Notes: a model not told the origin generated them from the sequence alone. Positions 11,300 through 24,069 are shown, counted from the first letter of the stretch. The stretch: DNA of 64,000 bases from Polytrichum commune (GCA_950295325.1 OX485806.1:31310001-31374000), one strand, 5' to 3'. Numbers and translations: made by a program.

Positions 11300-11435
11300 G
11301 CTAATAGATTTTGGACACTAGTCCAATATCATTGTTAACACGCGTGTCCTTCCTTGAGTACAATACATGCTACATAGTGACACTCAAAACAAAGGTGTCC
11401 CATTACGAAGATTGACCACATGAAGAACCACATAC
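11300..11435 (+). repeat. MITE family A, 3' fragment
   Basis: Only the right part of a family A element is present: ACTAGTCCAATATC, TTAACACGCGTGTCC, ACTCAAAACAAAGGTGTCC, and CATACCTTAA at the end. Confidence 0.5.
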
Positions 11436-11960
11436 CTTAACTTACATTGATATGGATATGGAAGTGGAGAATCGAACAAAATCCACATCCCTATCAATGA
11501 AACCTCGGAGAAGGAGGCCGATAAGTGCTTTCATGCGAACTTGTGGGTGTGGGGGGGGGGGGGGGACGGCTTGTCCCCGGGACCGTTGGATGGGCGTCCC
11601 AAGGGCCGAGATCGTCCCTAACTTAGTGGGGTCGGATTGGCACCTTCAATGAATAAGGACGGTGTCAGGCCCGGTCATGATGATTGGCAAACCTACCAAG
11701 TACCACTAGTGTACTACTACTCGTTTAGTTGAAACTTCGCTAGATGACTTTAGTTCGCTTGAATATGAAATTGGGCCATCATGAGGGAGGTTTTGTCAGG
11801 GAAATAATGAGCCCCCGCGTTCATCCACAATATTATTGCCAACACAAGGTTGGTTTTCATCCACGCCCCCCACCGGCAAATAATAATAATAATAATAAAG
11901 CGGGCGGCCCTACCCACGTGGCATTTGCGACATGAAGCCTTTGTCTTCCTCAATTTCCGG
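11436..11960. other. spacer with poly-G and (AAT)n
   Basis: Contains a poly-G run (about 11551-11564) followed by an unusually GC-rich patch (11565-11660), and an (AAT)n microsatellite at 11880-11898. Short frames on both strands simply read the microsatellite. The GC-rich patch stands out from the AT-rich surroundings but I do not recognise it. Confidence 0.5.
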
Positions 11961-11964
11961 GAGT

Positions 11965-12254
11965 AAGGTACGTGTTGCATTAGCAGTCCTATAATGAAAC
12001 ATATGCAAAAACCGGATTGAAAATCGGACCTCCCTTTACTTAGTTATGGTTATCAAAGATGCATGTTTGTTCATTTCTTAATTGGGTACATAGGTCCTCC
12101 CAATTGTATTGACTATTGAGTGTAGAGTGGTTGGCCAATCTCTTTTAAACATGTGTCGTTTTGATGTTTGTTATTTGATCCTCACTGAACCACATGGCAA
12201 TCAGTTAAGGGGCATGGTTAAGAAAACGAGCCAGTTAAGACAAGTCTACCTTAG
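11965..12254 (+). repeat. MITE family A, copy with intact right end
   Basis: Begins TAAGGTACGTGTTGCA (internally shortened at the left end) and ends CAAGTCTACCTTA. Contains AACCGGATTGAAAATCGG, CTTAGTTATGGTTATC, CCTCCCAATTG, TTGACTATTGAGTGTAG, TTTTAAACATGTGTC and GAAAACGAGCCA. One of the best-preserved copies over its right half. Confidence 0.7.
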
Positions 12255-12370
12255 TGATAACATTGGGGTTTCGGGATATTAGAGAGTGAGTGACATTGTG
12301 GAGGTTAATGTTGCGGAGTTTAAGGTGTAATTGAATGGCTTGACAATAATTGACCACGCCACTTGTCATT

Positions 12371-12945
12371 CCCATGTTCGATATGTGTCCATGTGTGGTT
12401 TTGAGAATGCTACCTTGCTGGTCGAGGTTGTTCACAAGTGCTAAAAGGCGAAACAATAACAAGAAAAAAAAGACTTAGAGGACCCATTTGTATGTTGGCC
12501 ATTTCAGTGAAGGAAATTAGATTGCATCATTGTCAATGAAGTTTTGGATGGAATCACCTAATAATTTGTTGGTCAAACATTTTCATGTGGAGTAAAGGGT
12601 CAACATGTGAGAGAGTTAGGTTTGTCTTCTTTTTGCAACCTACATGTTGGAATATGTGTCTAATATGTTCGACATATATCCATGTGCGGATTTGGGAATA
12701 CTAGCCAATCAAGTTTCTGGACAATGCTAAAATGCAAAATGGCAACAAGAGAAAAAAAAAAAAAACTTAGGGTTGACTTTTATGTATTAGCTGATTCGGT
12801 GAAGGAAAATTTACTTCATCAACATTGACAAAGTTTTGGATGGAATCACCTGATATTTCGTTGGTCAAACATTTTCATGTGGAGTAGTGGGTCAACATGT
12901 GAGAGAGTAGATTTGTGTTGTTTGCGCAACATGTAAAATTAATGC
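12371..12945 (+). repeat. two-unit tandem duplication, period about 293 bp
   Basis: Units 12371-12650 and 12665-12945 share GTTCGAxATxTxTCCATGTG, an A-rich run before ACTTAG, GTTTTGGATGGAATCACCT (12541 and 12834), TTGGTCAAACATTTTCATG and GTCAACATGTGAGAGAGT. No frame is kept between units, so this is non-coding duplication. Confidence 0.75.
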
Positions 12946-14704
12946 TTTCATGGAACCAATAATAAGAATATGCCATCATGAAGAAAGACCTTGGTATAAA
13001 ATATACCTAGAATGTGACAAAGTTGGGTCCATGCTAACCTTATTTTTTTTGCAATCAACTTTCTTTTTCCAACTCAAATGAAAGTAAATTTTTGATTTGG
13101 AAATAGAGATGCGGTCAAGCCCTTCATGTACATGCTTTGAGCTAGAACCCAATGCCTTTCATTTGCAATCCAATGGAACAAAGGCATGGCGCTTGGTATT
13201 GTTATGTTTTTGGTTCTTCCCAACTACTAATGAAGAGAAGGGGCATAAACATCTCATGCCACATGATAAACCCCATCTTCTCCTCAAAGTAAGTAATCTA
13301 GAACATAATGTGCCAGAATATGTCCAAAGGATCTTAGATGTAAGGAATATAGACCCGTATCCAACACCCTAAGCAATTTCACCTAATTGTGGTACATGTG
13401 TGATACTTGAGTGGTTTTTCACAGGTATGGAAATTGATATCACGATGTTTAGCATAAAATCATAATTTATTGCAAAGTATTACAATCATAATGAAATCTC
13501 AAAGGCAAGTTTCTCTCCCAACCCATATTCACAACATAGGTCGACTCATTTCTAATAACTAGTAGATGAAAACTTGAGTACAATCATTACCCTTTTCAAG
13601 GAACACACCCTTTTTTCCATCACGTCGAATTTCTCAACGGCTATGAGTCATTTCTCACATGGTCACATCTATCACCAACGTTCCAAATTACACAATGATG
13701 GCTACAAGTTTGGAACTTCAAGATTTTAGGGGTCTCTATATATTATGATTGAGGTGGTTGTCAGAAATGGGTATGTCTACCATATGTACTTTTTTGTGTG
13801 GGCTTCAATTCCAAATTTCATGAAAAACTGAAACCTTGTTTGAATAAGACATGCACCAAATATGGCCATTTTCTCACATGACAACCTTACTAAAATAAGA
13901 TGGATTCATCATACGTGGCACATCCAACACTTCTTTAAGTGATTACCGATCTATGGTTGAGGCGTCTTTAACCGATAAAATAAGAGAGTTTGCATCTTTT
14001 TAGGAGGAGTAATAGTGGGGAATTGTTTTTCTTGGGTGGACAAACATATTCTAAGGAGAATGAAAATTTTAAAAGTAAATCATAAATATGGAAATTGCTA
14101 CAAATTTTGAAGCCTAAATTTTAGGGTCATGCACAGTCAATCTATAGGTTAACCCATAACCGCTAATCTCAATGCTACTCCATGGCTATGCCAATTATGT
14201 GGGTCATCAATCAGAAGTTGTCACCACATAAACTTTAACTTTGTTCGCTTAAAAAATATAAATATTATCTATGTTGGCATTACATGTCCCTGGTGAGCAG
14301 TTAAATGAACTTGGTCGACTATAGATGCCTTGATCATGGATGAGATCATGGCTCCATGGCTCCAAAATTATGATGATTTCTAATAACCTTAATGTTTTTG
14401 GAATATGAGCAATCAATTAAGATAGAGAGGACTCTAAATTCCTCTACGGTTGAACATGGCTTCCCTATTCACATTTATGAATAAACTAAAACATCAAGTT
14501 TATGAATCCGAGTTTGTATTCCATAACAAACATGAAACATAAACTTATTAAGACCCATGTACCTTATGTGAAGAGTCTCTTACTAACACATAGACCCACC
14601 CAATTAGGTTTACAATCAAACCTAGTATGGTACATGCAATTGAAAAGTAACTCTAGTTACTTAGAGTGTACATCGGAGGTGTTCAAATAAAAAGGGTGAC
14701 CACA
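12946..14704. other. gene-free AT-rich spacer
   Basis: No gene recognised. A 91-codon plus-strand frame at 13097-13372 has no recognisable domain, no signal peptide and no visible splice context; I regard it as chance. A partial relative of the TA-flanked MITE end is at about 14375-14395. Confidence 0.4.
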
Positions 14705-14707
14705 TAA

Positions 14708-15971
14708 GAGCATCACCAATGGGCGCCCATCAAATGTGCCTATCAAAGGTTATTTGAAGGGCTCCCGGGGCACTGCAGGCGAGTGGCGTGGGGAGGTACT
14801 AGGCAATAGCCTCAATGCGGCACTCGCCATGCAGTCCCGGTACCCATTCCCGCGGCCACAGTGGCCTGAGCAAGGTAGCCACGAAGGCATGGACTGGCTC
14901 CCATAGAGTAGTCGCACTAATGCAGATCTTGGATAACTCAGCAACTAATTCAATTATTAATTAACTAGTCGCCTTTCATAACTATAGTTGCTCATGATTT
15001 GACCTGCCAAAAAATGTAGTTAATTATAGTTGTTTTTAATTCAGTCTGCCAAAAACTCTAGTTAACTATAGTTATATTTAATTAACTAAATACCTAGTTA
15101 GCTAAAGTTGAGCACAACATGTTCAAGGAATTCTATTATAATGTTGTAGTGTCATTAGTGTGTTATTTGTGTTGGTGGTGTACATGGAGATTATTCCAGA
15201 GCCCAACATTGTGACGTATAACATTGAGCCCAATCTATTGTAATGATCGTATAAAGGCGTTTCTTGATGATCCTCAATGGCCTGAGCATATTAAAGACCC
15301 TCAATTGAAGCAAATCAAGAGGTAAAGTTCTTTGAATATATAATAAGACTTGGAAGTTTCCTAGTTAATTATAGATGTTCTTCAAATTGGTTTGAATTTT
15401 TTCTAGTTAACTATAGGTCTTCCCTAAAACATATTGAAAAATATACACTTAACTATAGTTATTTTGGCAACTCTCCAAGGTCTGCACTAATGTGACTAAT
15501 GTGCCTAATGTGACTAATGCCTTGTGAGGGCGTTAGTCACATTAGTCGCAGGGCACTAATGTGACTAATGTGACTAATGTGATTGTGATTAAGAGTGAAG
15601 ATAGAAAAAAAACCAACATAAAGATACAAAATGAAAAGCAAAAAATCACGCCAGCATGAAGACATGAAACGGAGATCAAAAATCAAGCCACCATCCAAAC
15701 ACAAAACAAAGACCAAAAAATCAGGCCAACATCAAGACATAAAACAAACACCAAAAAGAATCCTTGCCCTTCCCGCCTCTACGCCTGCCATCATGATGTT
15801 GACTGCCTCTAGCGGGAGGAACAAAGCTCATGGCAAAGAGACAAAACTTGCCGAGACCAGGGGATATTTAACGAGACATGGGAGACTAACGGGAGTCTTC
15901 CTGAGCCCGTTGAGACGTGCTGAAATTGCCACACCCACCAAGCGCTGTTGGCGGGCGCATTGCGGATGCTC
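14708..15971. mobile_element. PIF/Harbinger-like non-autonomous element, TAA target site
   Basis: A 1264-bp element flanked by TAA on both sides (14705-14707, 15972-15974). Terminal inverted repeats are imperfect: left GAGCATCACCAATGGGCG, right (reversed) GAGCATCCGCAATGCGCC. A 3-bp TAA/TTA target duplication is typical of PIF/Harbinger. Inside are AGTTAACTATAG-type short repeats (15000-15120, 15360-15465) and an ACTAATGTG array (15485-15590) that is itself partly palindromic. A 138-codon Lys-rich frame (15631-16047) runs across the right end and out of the element; no transposase motif is visible in it. Confidence 0.7.
15485..15590. repeat. ACTAATGTG minisatellite with inverted arms
   Basis: Tandem ACTAATGTG(ACTAATGTG) units flank a centre near 15525, where GGCGTTAGTCACATTAGTC reads as the reverse complement of the left units. 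Single-stranded DNA here could form a hairpin. It lies inside the 14708-15971 element. Confidence 0.8.
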
Positions 15972-15974
15972 TAA

Positions 15975-16659
15975 GGCCCCACAACCCCTAAAAGTAATTG
16001 TTCGGCTTGGTAATCAATATCACGATCCATACATTCATGTTATATAACGAGACATGCATGCAAATGTCTCTAATTGTCTCAAGTACATTTAAAGTCCGAG
16101 GTTTAATTACTTCTCATTCAATTACTATTAATAGGTACTACATCATGGGTTGAAGAAACCCACTCACCAATTTAATGATTTTCACCTGCATTTAAGTGAG
16201 TGGAAATTTGGTCATGTTGGCCATGAAAGGAAAGGAGGTGCTCAATAAGTATTGAATATGAGAGGGTCGAGGAAAATCCTAGAAGTCCAAGCTTTCAAGG
16301 GTGATTCAATTCACATGAATGTTCTTAGAGTCTTTATTTAAGGTAAAGAGCACCTTAAACCAAAACATTCCCCAAAACGAACGTTCTCATAATCTTGCAT
16401 AATAAGTACATGTTAATTTGAGAATGTGCACCATGTGAACATCATGTCCACCTAGCAGTTTCGAATGCCAACACAATTTCCATTTCAAGATTTGTACTTA
16501 GTTCAATAATGGGGGATAAAAATCTTGCAGTACACATGGTTTCTTTTTCTATATGGGAATGATATTTTTTTTGGGTTCATACGGCTACAACATGCATGTC
16601 AAATATGTTAACTTCTTGGTTTAAGATGCTCCTACATATTTGGAGGTTGGATATTGGTG
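15975..16659. other. gene-free spacer
   Basis: No gene seen. Apart from the tail of the Lys-rich chance frame ending at 16047 I find no structure. Confidence 0.4.
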
Positions 16660-16870
16660 TTACCACTACACCGAACCATCCCTCACTTCTATAATAGAGT
16701 TGATTGTAAAGTAAAGGAGATGAAATCATGAGTTCAGTCCCAAACCTTGAGTTTATGGAAATTAACACAAAGCCACCCAAGTTTTCTTAATGCTTAGTTA
16801 CCATGCACAAAGAGTGGTGTTGGGCTATTACAAACCAACTTGCTAGCTTGTCCTACTAGGATCCAGGGCG
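16660..16870 (+). repeat. dispersed repeat family E, partial copy
   Basis: Matches 5440-5640 in reverse complement (AAAGGAGATGAAATCATGAG, CAAACCTTGAGTTTATGG, ATTAACACAAAG) and 36385-36490 directly (CACCCAAGTTTTCTTAATGC, CACAAAGAGTGGTGT, CTAGCTTGTCCTACT). The middle block GAGTTCAGTCCC resembles a Pol III box B, but no matching box A is clear. Confidence 0.55.
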
Positions 16871-19025
16871 CGGGCAGGGGGGAAAGGGTGCGTTTGCAAC
16901 ATACTCCAAAAACCCCCTATAAACAAGTTTGTTTTGTAGAATCAAGCAACACACATGCATTTTTTTAATGATAAAAATATAAGTGACAATATGTATACAT
17001 TAAAAAAATTACATTCATATATAGTCATCAACATAAGTATACAAAATTACTTTTGAATTACAATCAACCCCTATAACATGTATAATGCAAAACCCTAGCA
17101 AACATGATTGAAATATATTTGATTTTATGCACGAACTTTGGATAATTCCAATCGCCAACATGACGTACACCAGATTGGAGAACTACACAAATATGGTGGT
17201 TGGCAAACACATGGAATACAAACATTCGAAGTTGTGGTTGTTGTGTTGTTGTTTTTGTTATTGTCGTTTGATGTTTTTGTCCTGTAGGTGCACATCCCTT
17301 ATCGGATAGTTGGGAAGTCTAGTGGGCAACTAGGTAGGGTAGGGGGCGTTGGATTTGTAGATCAAGCAACTAGGTGATTCAAAGAACAAAATGGGTATGG
17401 TAGGGGAAGAGGGTCAACATTTCGGGTACCTAGGGATGCCAAAAGGTAGTTAGTTGGGCACATCAAAATGTAATCAAAATTTAGATGGACAAGGGGGGTG
17501 GGTCAAACGTAGACCGAAAGATGGTTGGTGGAGGGAACCACATGACGACGTAAATGGTACTAAAAAAAAGTTGTAAATTGAATGTAGGTGATGGATAATT
17601 TGAGTACTCCAAACAACAATGATTCGGTGGTTGTCAATTGTAGGTCGCTACAAGGTTTCATTCCTATAACGAGGGCTAGAGATCTATTGACCAAATGTTT
17701 TTGTAAAGGCTGGATTATGTAATGGAAGTGGAACATAATACAAATCTACAACCACCAATGTAAACCCATAAATAAAAGTGATTAATATAAAACAACAATC
17801 TAAATCCACAAATCATAAGCTCCTAGTTTAAACCTATAAAATTTGAAGCAACATATTATAAATCTTCTAGTGTAAATTCACAAATCTAAAGCTTATTGAG
17901 AAGTGATGAAAGCCAAGTAAGAGAGCAAGAGAGTTGGCACTACCACTACCACGAAGGGAGAAAAAAAATAGGTAGAAATGAAAATAATAAGCTTATAAGA
18001 CATTTCATGCTAGTGCATCTAGGGTAGAGAGTGGTGGGTGGGGCCGAGAGGGTTCTCTTTCACTAATCCACATGATGCAGTAATTTGATTTAGTTGGCTC
18101 GAATGTCCATAAAACTTTACTAGGCCTACTAAACAAGTCAACAACGTACTAGTCTAATTGTTAGTCAAGATAAAAACAAGAGCCCTTGTACAAGGGACCG
18201 TATTACACCGAGTTACGATCTTAGAATGTACATAAATTAGATTCTAGTCCATAAAGATGAAAGTCTGTTGCCTTGGGCTTGAAGATGATAATACATAGAC
18301 GTTGTGCTCCACAAAGCATGTGCCTACATTGTTTTATGTGCTTCCAATTGGCTTAGGATTTATGTCATTCACGTAAGGATTCTAGTAAAAACTACTCCTT
18401 AAAACATTTATGGTTTATTCCTCCAAACTCAACATAATTTGGTGTCCATGATGCCATCTGTGGGACCAACTTTGCTGTATAGGAGAAACCTCTAAGCTAT
18501 AAAGTGTTGCCTATGTGTTTACCTTCAACTTATATGAATTTGGCACACATCCTTGGCCTTTCTAAGAGGTGATACCACTTGGGGGCATGCATCATGCACT
18601 CACTAGTAGAAATGTGAACCACGTGAGTTAAAGGGGCATTTTCCAAGGGACCTATGAAATACAAAGCATAGTTAAGGAATATTCCGCATATTTGATGAAT
18701 ATTCTTGATACATACCTTTTAGAGGATAAATTTCCAAGATGAATTCTAATACCCTAAGATTTTCTAGTACTTTGATAAGATTTGCATTTCATGTTTACTT
18801 TGAAACCCTATATTTTATCTCACCGCATTTTCTAGTCGAAAGCGCCGGGTACTTCCTTGGGTGATACCATACGGAGTGGCAGATTTAAAGCATCGAAGAT
18901 TCCAAGTTGGTCTACTCTCATTCAACTTGGCCAAACAGATGACAAAATTTTGGGGGAAGGTTTTTTCATATCGATTCAAGTGATGGAGTATCACCAGAAG
19001 TCTCGTGACTTTATTTTATAAGGTG
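16871..19025. other. gene-free spacer
   Basis: Mostly featureless AT-rich DNA with a GGGTAGG-rich patch (17325-17560). A 60-codon frame at 17127-17309 has a Cys/Leu-rich tail but no domain I recognise. No RNA gene is seen. Confidence 0.4.
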
Positions 19026-20009
19026 CCGTGATTACCTCACACAATCAATACACTGCAAGCATCACACCGAAAAATCACAATCTTGTCAGACACGAACATG
19101 AGATTCGGTGCACAGATCCACAGGATTCGGCGAGGGAACATGTTGGTTCAATGTTTCTACCGTCACTAATGCATACAGGGCCGAAGGAGAAGATTCGGGT
19201 GAAGAATTATGCCCAAATCATCAAGCCATTGCCCAGAAGAAGCTGAGAGATAGATTGCTCTACTTATAACTGCTGCATCATCATCGTGTCGGATGGTGGA
19301 GTATATATATATATATATATACATATATTTGGACAGTTGTGTGTTTTGTATATGTGTAGCTTTTATCATATGTAGGTTATGTTGGATTTTGTTTTTCTTT
19401 GCAAATTGGTGGGCAAAGCTCGGCAGGCGTCAGGAGATTTTGTCGTTGCACGTGTGGCCGAGTTCGTGCAGTTTGTTGTGGTTTTAGGTATAAGGGTAAA
19501 TTTGGAATGTGGCATGAATGGTGTTGTACAGACATGATGTGTGTCGTTGGGTGAAGATGGATAAAGAATGAGGTGTGATTGAAGTTCGAGTTGAGGAATG
19601 AATTTTTTTATCAGGGTTGAAGGTGATCATCGTGAGAGGTGGCACATGGGACCAAGGGAAAAGACGATACCAAGAAGTTGCAACTTGCCTGCAAAAGCTC
19701 AGGAGGAAGGCTGCCATTTTGGTCGAGGACATAAATTAACTCTGACACCTTCAAGAATTAACTATCGGAAGTCACCTGCACATCTTCGACACGCACATTT
19801 GAGTGGTCGACACGCACATTTGAGTGGTATATGGCAAGGTTTGTAGTTAAGGAGTGACACCAAAAAGATACGAGTTACGATGAGATTGGACTATGTGCTC
19901 AACATGTTGACATCATTCTAGGTTGAATTGCTAACATCACACTTTTGGGAGGGGAGGCCTATGTGACCATTTAAAGAGAGAGAATCTTCACATTCACCTA
20001 ATCTAAAGC
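19026..20009. other. spacer with (TA)n and family A fragment
   Basis: A (TA)n microsatellite lies at 19300-19325. A short direct duplication, CGACACGCACATTTGAGTGG, occurs at about 19788 and 19808. From about 19870 to 19990 the sequence is a decayed reverse-strand family A fragment (GATTGGACTATGTG, GACCATTTAAAGAG). No gene recognised. Confidence 0.45.
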
Positions 20010-20345
20010 TTTTTACATCTCAACTATGATTTTGAAATGACAATGTGCATGATTTGCAATCTATAACCGGTCGGACAAGACAGTTCCTGATTATATGTGG
20101 AGGTGGAAGTGCCCACATTAATGAGAGTCGTGCATCCTTACAACAAGTGAGTTAGGTTCACTTTTACCTCCTGTAGAGATTTTACATCTCAACTCTGCTT
20201 GTAAGACTTGAAATGACACTCTGCGTGATTTGCAATTTACAACCGGATAAGGCAATTCCAGATTGTCTGTGGATTTGGAAGTGGCCACATGAGGGGGCCA
20301 CGTACCTTAAGAGCAGTCGTCGCTGGGATCCTTGCAACAAGTTAG
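20010..20345 (+). repeat. two-unit tandem duplication, about 165 bp
   Basis: Units 20010-20160 and 20175-20345 share TTTTACATCTCAACT, GAAATGACA, GTGATTTGCAAT, ACAACCGG and CCTT.CAACAAGT. Non-coding. Confidence 0.7.
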
Positions 20346-20958
20346 ACATTGATTGCATTGAAATTCTTTAGAGGCTTTCATATCAAGGTGTGCATAAAGA
20401 AATTCATCAGAACCTCTCAAGAATTCAGGTTACTTGTAGGTTTTACTTCAAATTCTCCTTCCCGCTAATTTCACTGCCTTCAACCTTAGTAATCTTCAAG
20501 GCAGGTTATTCTAGGAGGTGGTGTGAATTTCGAAATCTTTCAAACAGTTGGTGAATGTCATTTTTCGATGATGAGCATCATAGAATGTGAAACCACCATG
20601 GACCATCGATTGTGTACTGAGAGTGCACATGGGAGTACTCTTGACCCATCCAGTACACTTTGTGTACGTAGTGTTGGTTCGACATTTTTTGTTGTCCTTG
20701 TGCAGAAAGGATAAATTTCAGTGCCGGAATCAAAGAACTCAACGAGGGCTCACACCCCGAGTGACAATGTACTGTAACGAAAAACTGTTAGAAAGCCGAA
20801 TCTCATGAAATCTTAATCCAAGACCTCGAATTCAATAATGCTATCAAATGTACTTTTGTGTAGATCCTAGTACTCAGAAAGATTCCGGACAGAGTGCATG
20901 CTGCCGCAATAATTTATCCATGTATGATATCCCCAATGTTGCAGAATGGAAACCGAAT
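20346..20958. other. gene-free spacer
   Basis: No gene identified; two overlapping plus-strand frames (20523-20808) have no recognisable domain. Confidence 0.4.
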
Positions 20959-22440
20959 GTTTAGGGTTTAGTGGTAAGTGTTTGTACACTGATTGATTAT
21001 GAGCTCAGTGTACAGAAACCTTGACATGAGTGGGATGTGCACATTATTTCACCAAAAGGCTTTGTATTATTCAATGTAATAAGAAGTTAACATATTGGTG
21101 TTGCATGACAAAGAAAAAAAGTTTATTTCGGCATTGTGGAAGAGAGGTGGCCACCATCGACCTACCTCCAATGCAAATGTGGTTGAAAGAAACAGGTGAC
21201 AGGACAAGCTCATAAGGATGCTGCCAGGAGCTACTGACAATTTTGCATGTCTTTGTGTGGCCAAACCATCAGATCCAAAATTGTACGGGTCAATCACACA
21301 TCTATATAATAAGTATGATGATACTGATGATGATGATGAGCATTGACATAAATGTGGATGGGGTGAGAATGCTGAATTCAGGGTGCCAAGTTGAAGTATA
21401 CATTCATATTTGTTTATTATTTCTGTCAGAGCATGGTTAATGGGAATTGCTGGTTTAGGGTTTACGGTTTACGGTTTGTACACTAAATGTGAGTTCAATT
21501 TACAGAAACCTCGATATGATTGGGGTGTGCAGATAATTCACCTGAAGGCTTTGTAACATTACCGACACGTCAATGACATAACAAGTCAAAATGGTGTTGC
21601 ATGACTAAGAACAAAAGCTTATCTCGGCATTATGTAGGAGAGATGACCACCACCAACCTACCTCGCGTAAATGTGGTTGAAAGAAACGGGTGACAGCACG
21701 AGACCATAAGGATCGATGCTTCTCGGAGACGATGTCAAGCAAGTTGAAGTACAACATGCTCCACCTTTGCACTTCAAGATGCACGTCTAAAACTCTGCAG
21801 GAAAGCACATTCAAATTCGTTAGACAATTTCTGTTGTAACATGGCTAGTGTGAATTGCTAGTTTTCTAGTTTGCTAGTCAGGGTTTAGGGTTTAGGGTTT
21901 GGACACTGAATGTGACTTCAGTGTACAGAAAGCTTGGCATGATTGGGGTGTGCAGATGATTGACCTGAAGGCTTTGTATCATTACAGACCTGTCAATGAT
22001 ATAACAAGTCAAACATGGAAAAAAGCTATCTCTGGCAATGTGGAGAGATGACCACCATCGGCCTACCTTGATACAAACGCGGTACATAAAAATTTGGTTG
22101 TAAGAAACAGGTGTCAGGACAAAGATCGTAAGGACGCTGCCAGAAGCTACTGACAATTTTGCAGCAGTCTTTGTGGCGAAATCATCAGATGCAAGAAGTG
22201 TACAAGTCAATAACACATCTATGTACTAATATGATGATGGTGGTGATGATGATGATGATGATGAGCATTGACATCAATGCGAATGGGGTGAGAATGTTGA
22301 ATTCAGTGCGGCAACTTGAAGTACTACACGCTTGATCGTGGCACTTCAAGAAGGTGAACGTATACATCTCTGCTGGAAGCACATTTGAAATTCGTTTGTT
22401 AATTTCTGTCAAAGCATGGGTTAGTACATGAATTGCTATT
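20959..22440 (+). repeat. three-unit tandem array, each unit headed by TTTAGGG-like motifs
   Basis: Units begin near 20959, 21452 and 21880 (lengths about 493, 428 and 560). Each opens with GTTTAGGGTTTA-type telomere-like bases, then TACACTxAATG, TTACAGAAACCT, GATTGGGGTGTGCA, GAAGGCTTTGTA, GTTGCATGACxAAGA, ACCTACCT, TGGTTGxAAGAAAC, GACAATTTTGCA and a (GAT)n run with GAGCATTGACAT. Units 1 and 3 share the most; unit 2 lacks the (GAT)n segment. Frames are not preserved between units. Confidence 0.8.
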
Positions 22441-22734
22441 TTTCTGAGTCACTTTCGTTGGGTCTTCCCTTCCAAGCTGCTCCTCCAATTTTGGTAGTTA
22501 GGATGCTGTACCGATTTGCTCATTCCTTTTATGTGAAGCATGTCTGCACCAACGGGATCAGATCCTGGTTTTGGGTACTACGCAGGTACGAAATTATCAC
22601 CTACTCCTCCACATGGGATCCAGTGGTGGAAGTTCGAGTCGGCAACATTGAGCACGACTTTAAATGGACAATTTGATTCACTGAATAAATTGGGTCAATT
22701 CTGCGTCGTTGAGCATCAACATCTTCATAGCTGG

Positions 22735-22792
22735 AAAATGTCTACATTGTGCATTTTATATAACCTCTTAAAATGTGCAATGTAGACATTTT
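22735..22792. repeat. perfect-looking hairpin, 24-bp arms
   Basis: Left arm 22735-22758 and right arm 22769-22792 are inverted repeats differing at two central positions, with a 10-base spacer. The arm starts AAAATGTCTACATTG. If transcribed it would form a short stem-loop; nothing else suggests a microRNA. Confidence 0.7.
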
Positions 22793-24068
22793 AAATTACC
22801 TCTTTAACTGTTACATTGTGCATATCTTTAAGAAACCCAATGAATTTCAAAGAATTCATCAAGAAACAAAGACTTCTCCAATTGTATGGAATTTGGATTC
22901 ATCTGGTACGATCCCATTCAGATCCAATCAGGGAGCTTCCATGTCTTTCTCCTGGAGACTCCAGATCTACATCTGGTAATTGATTGCAAGCCTACTTATC
23001 CAAGGAAGAAAAATTCCGCACCCGGTGGCAAGTATTTGAGTGGTGTGTGGTTAGGTGAGGATCTAAAAACGGACACCAAAGTACATATGTTCAAAAGAGA
23101 TTGGACTATGCGCTTAAAATTTGTTAACCATTCTAATTGGGGAGGACCTATATGACCATTTCATGAGTGTAAGAATCTTCACTGCGGTAATGAATAAGAT
23201 GTTCTTGAAGCTCAGAAATTACAAAGCAAATGGTTACGGCCACAATTTGGAATCTGCAATCATCTCACACTGATTGTGTGTTTTGCATCCTAGTAGAAAG
23301 TGGGTGTAGATCTAAAAGTGTCCATTTATGGCTTGCTTACCTTAGTGTGTCTTCCTCTTCATCTCCCTTCTAAGCCCGGCTTCGGAGTAAACAGTGCCTG
23401 AGTACTCATGTGGTGTATATCTACTCTCTCGATGGAAACCATTGCCATTCAATCAAAACAATGAATTCGAACAATGAAAACAATGAAAAACAATGACACA
23501 GCCAGGTGCTAACTCATACTACTGCAGAGACACATTGATCTAAGATTATTTGCTTCATCCTAACTTTATTTTATATTTTATCCTTTCCCTTCTTGCTGTG
23601 AACACGCTTCCTTACACAGACCACCCACAAAATCTTCCGAAAGTGATGGCGAAGTGCCAGCTGCTACATGTGATGACGGATCTTGAGACTTAGCAGCAGC
23701 GATATATTTTTACAGTTGGAGTTTTACTCGGTGGCAATGGAAATGCAGGATTTCTTTCGAATGGAGAACAGTATTTCTTGAAATACGTCTTGTAGGTCTC
23801 CCATAGTTTTCAAGTTACTGCTGAGTTTCTTCACTCACATTGCTTTCGAGTAGAAGTACACATTTTCACCGATGTTTCTGTCACACCGATTTTTTGTGGG
23901 TACACATGAAGGCAAAAACTTTTCCACCTCTCATGAGGTATTACTTTTCCACAGCTTTGTAACATCGGTATTGTACTTCTTGAGTACGAAATTGCACTAT
24001 CGATCCATGTTCAAATCCGCCATGGCCAGGAGGGTTGTTGTTGAAGTAGAAGAATGGAGGACTTAAAT
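22793..24068. other. spacer with family A fragment, no gene seen
   Basis: A decayed minus-strand family A fragment lies at about 23040-23230 (GTGTGTGGTTAGGTGAGGATC, AAAAGAGATTGGACTATG, GGGGAGGACCTATATGACC). Plus-strand frames at 22428-22785, 22773-23155 and 23872-24066 show no domain I know. They could be worn exons, but nothing supports that. Confidence 0.4.
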
Positions 24069-24069
24069 A

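Noticed and set aside
15631-16047. 138-codon Lys-rich plus-strand frame
   Set aside because: It crosses the right end of the TAA-flanked element and shows low-complexity composition with no domain.
22428-23155. Three plus-strand frames that could be exons (HGIQWWKFESATLS region)
   Set aside because: No family recognised, no consistent splice sites, no conservation evidence; left as unexplained.
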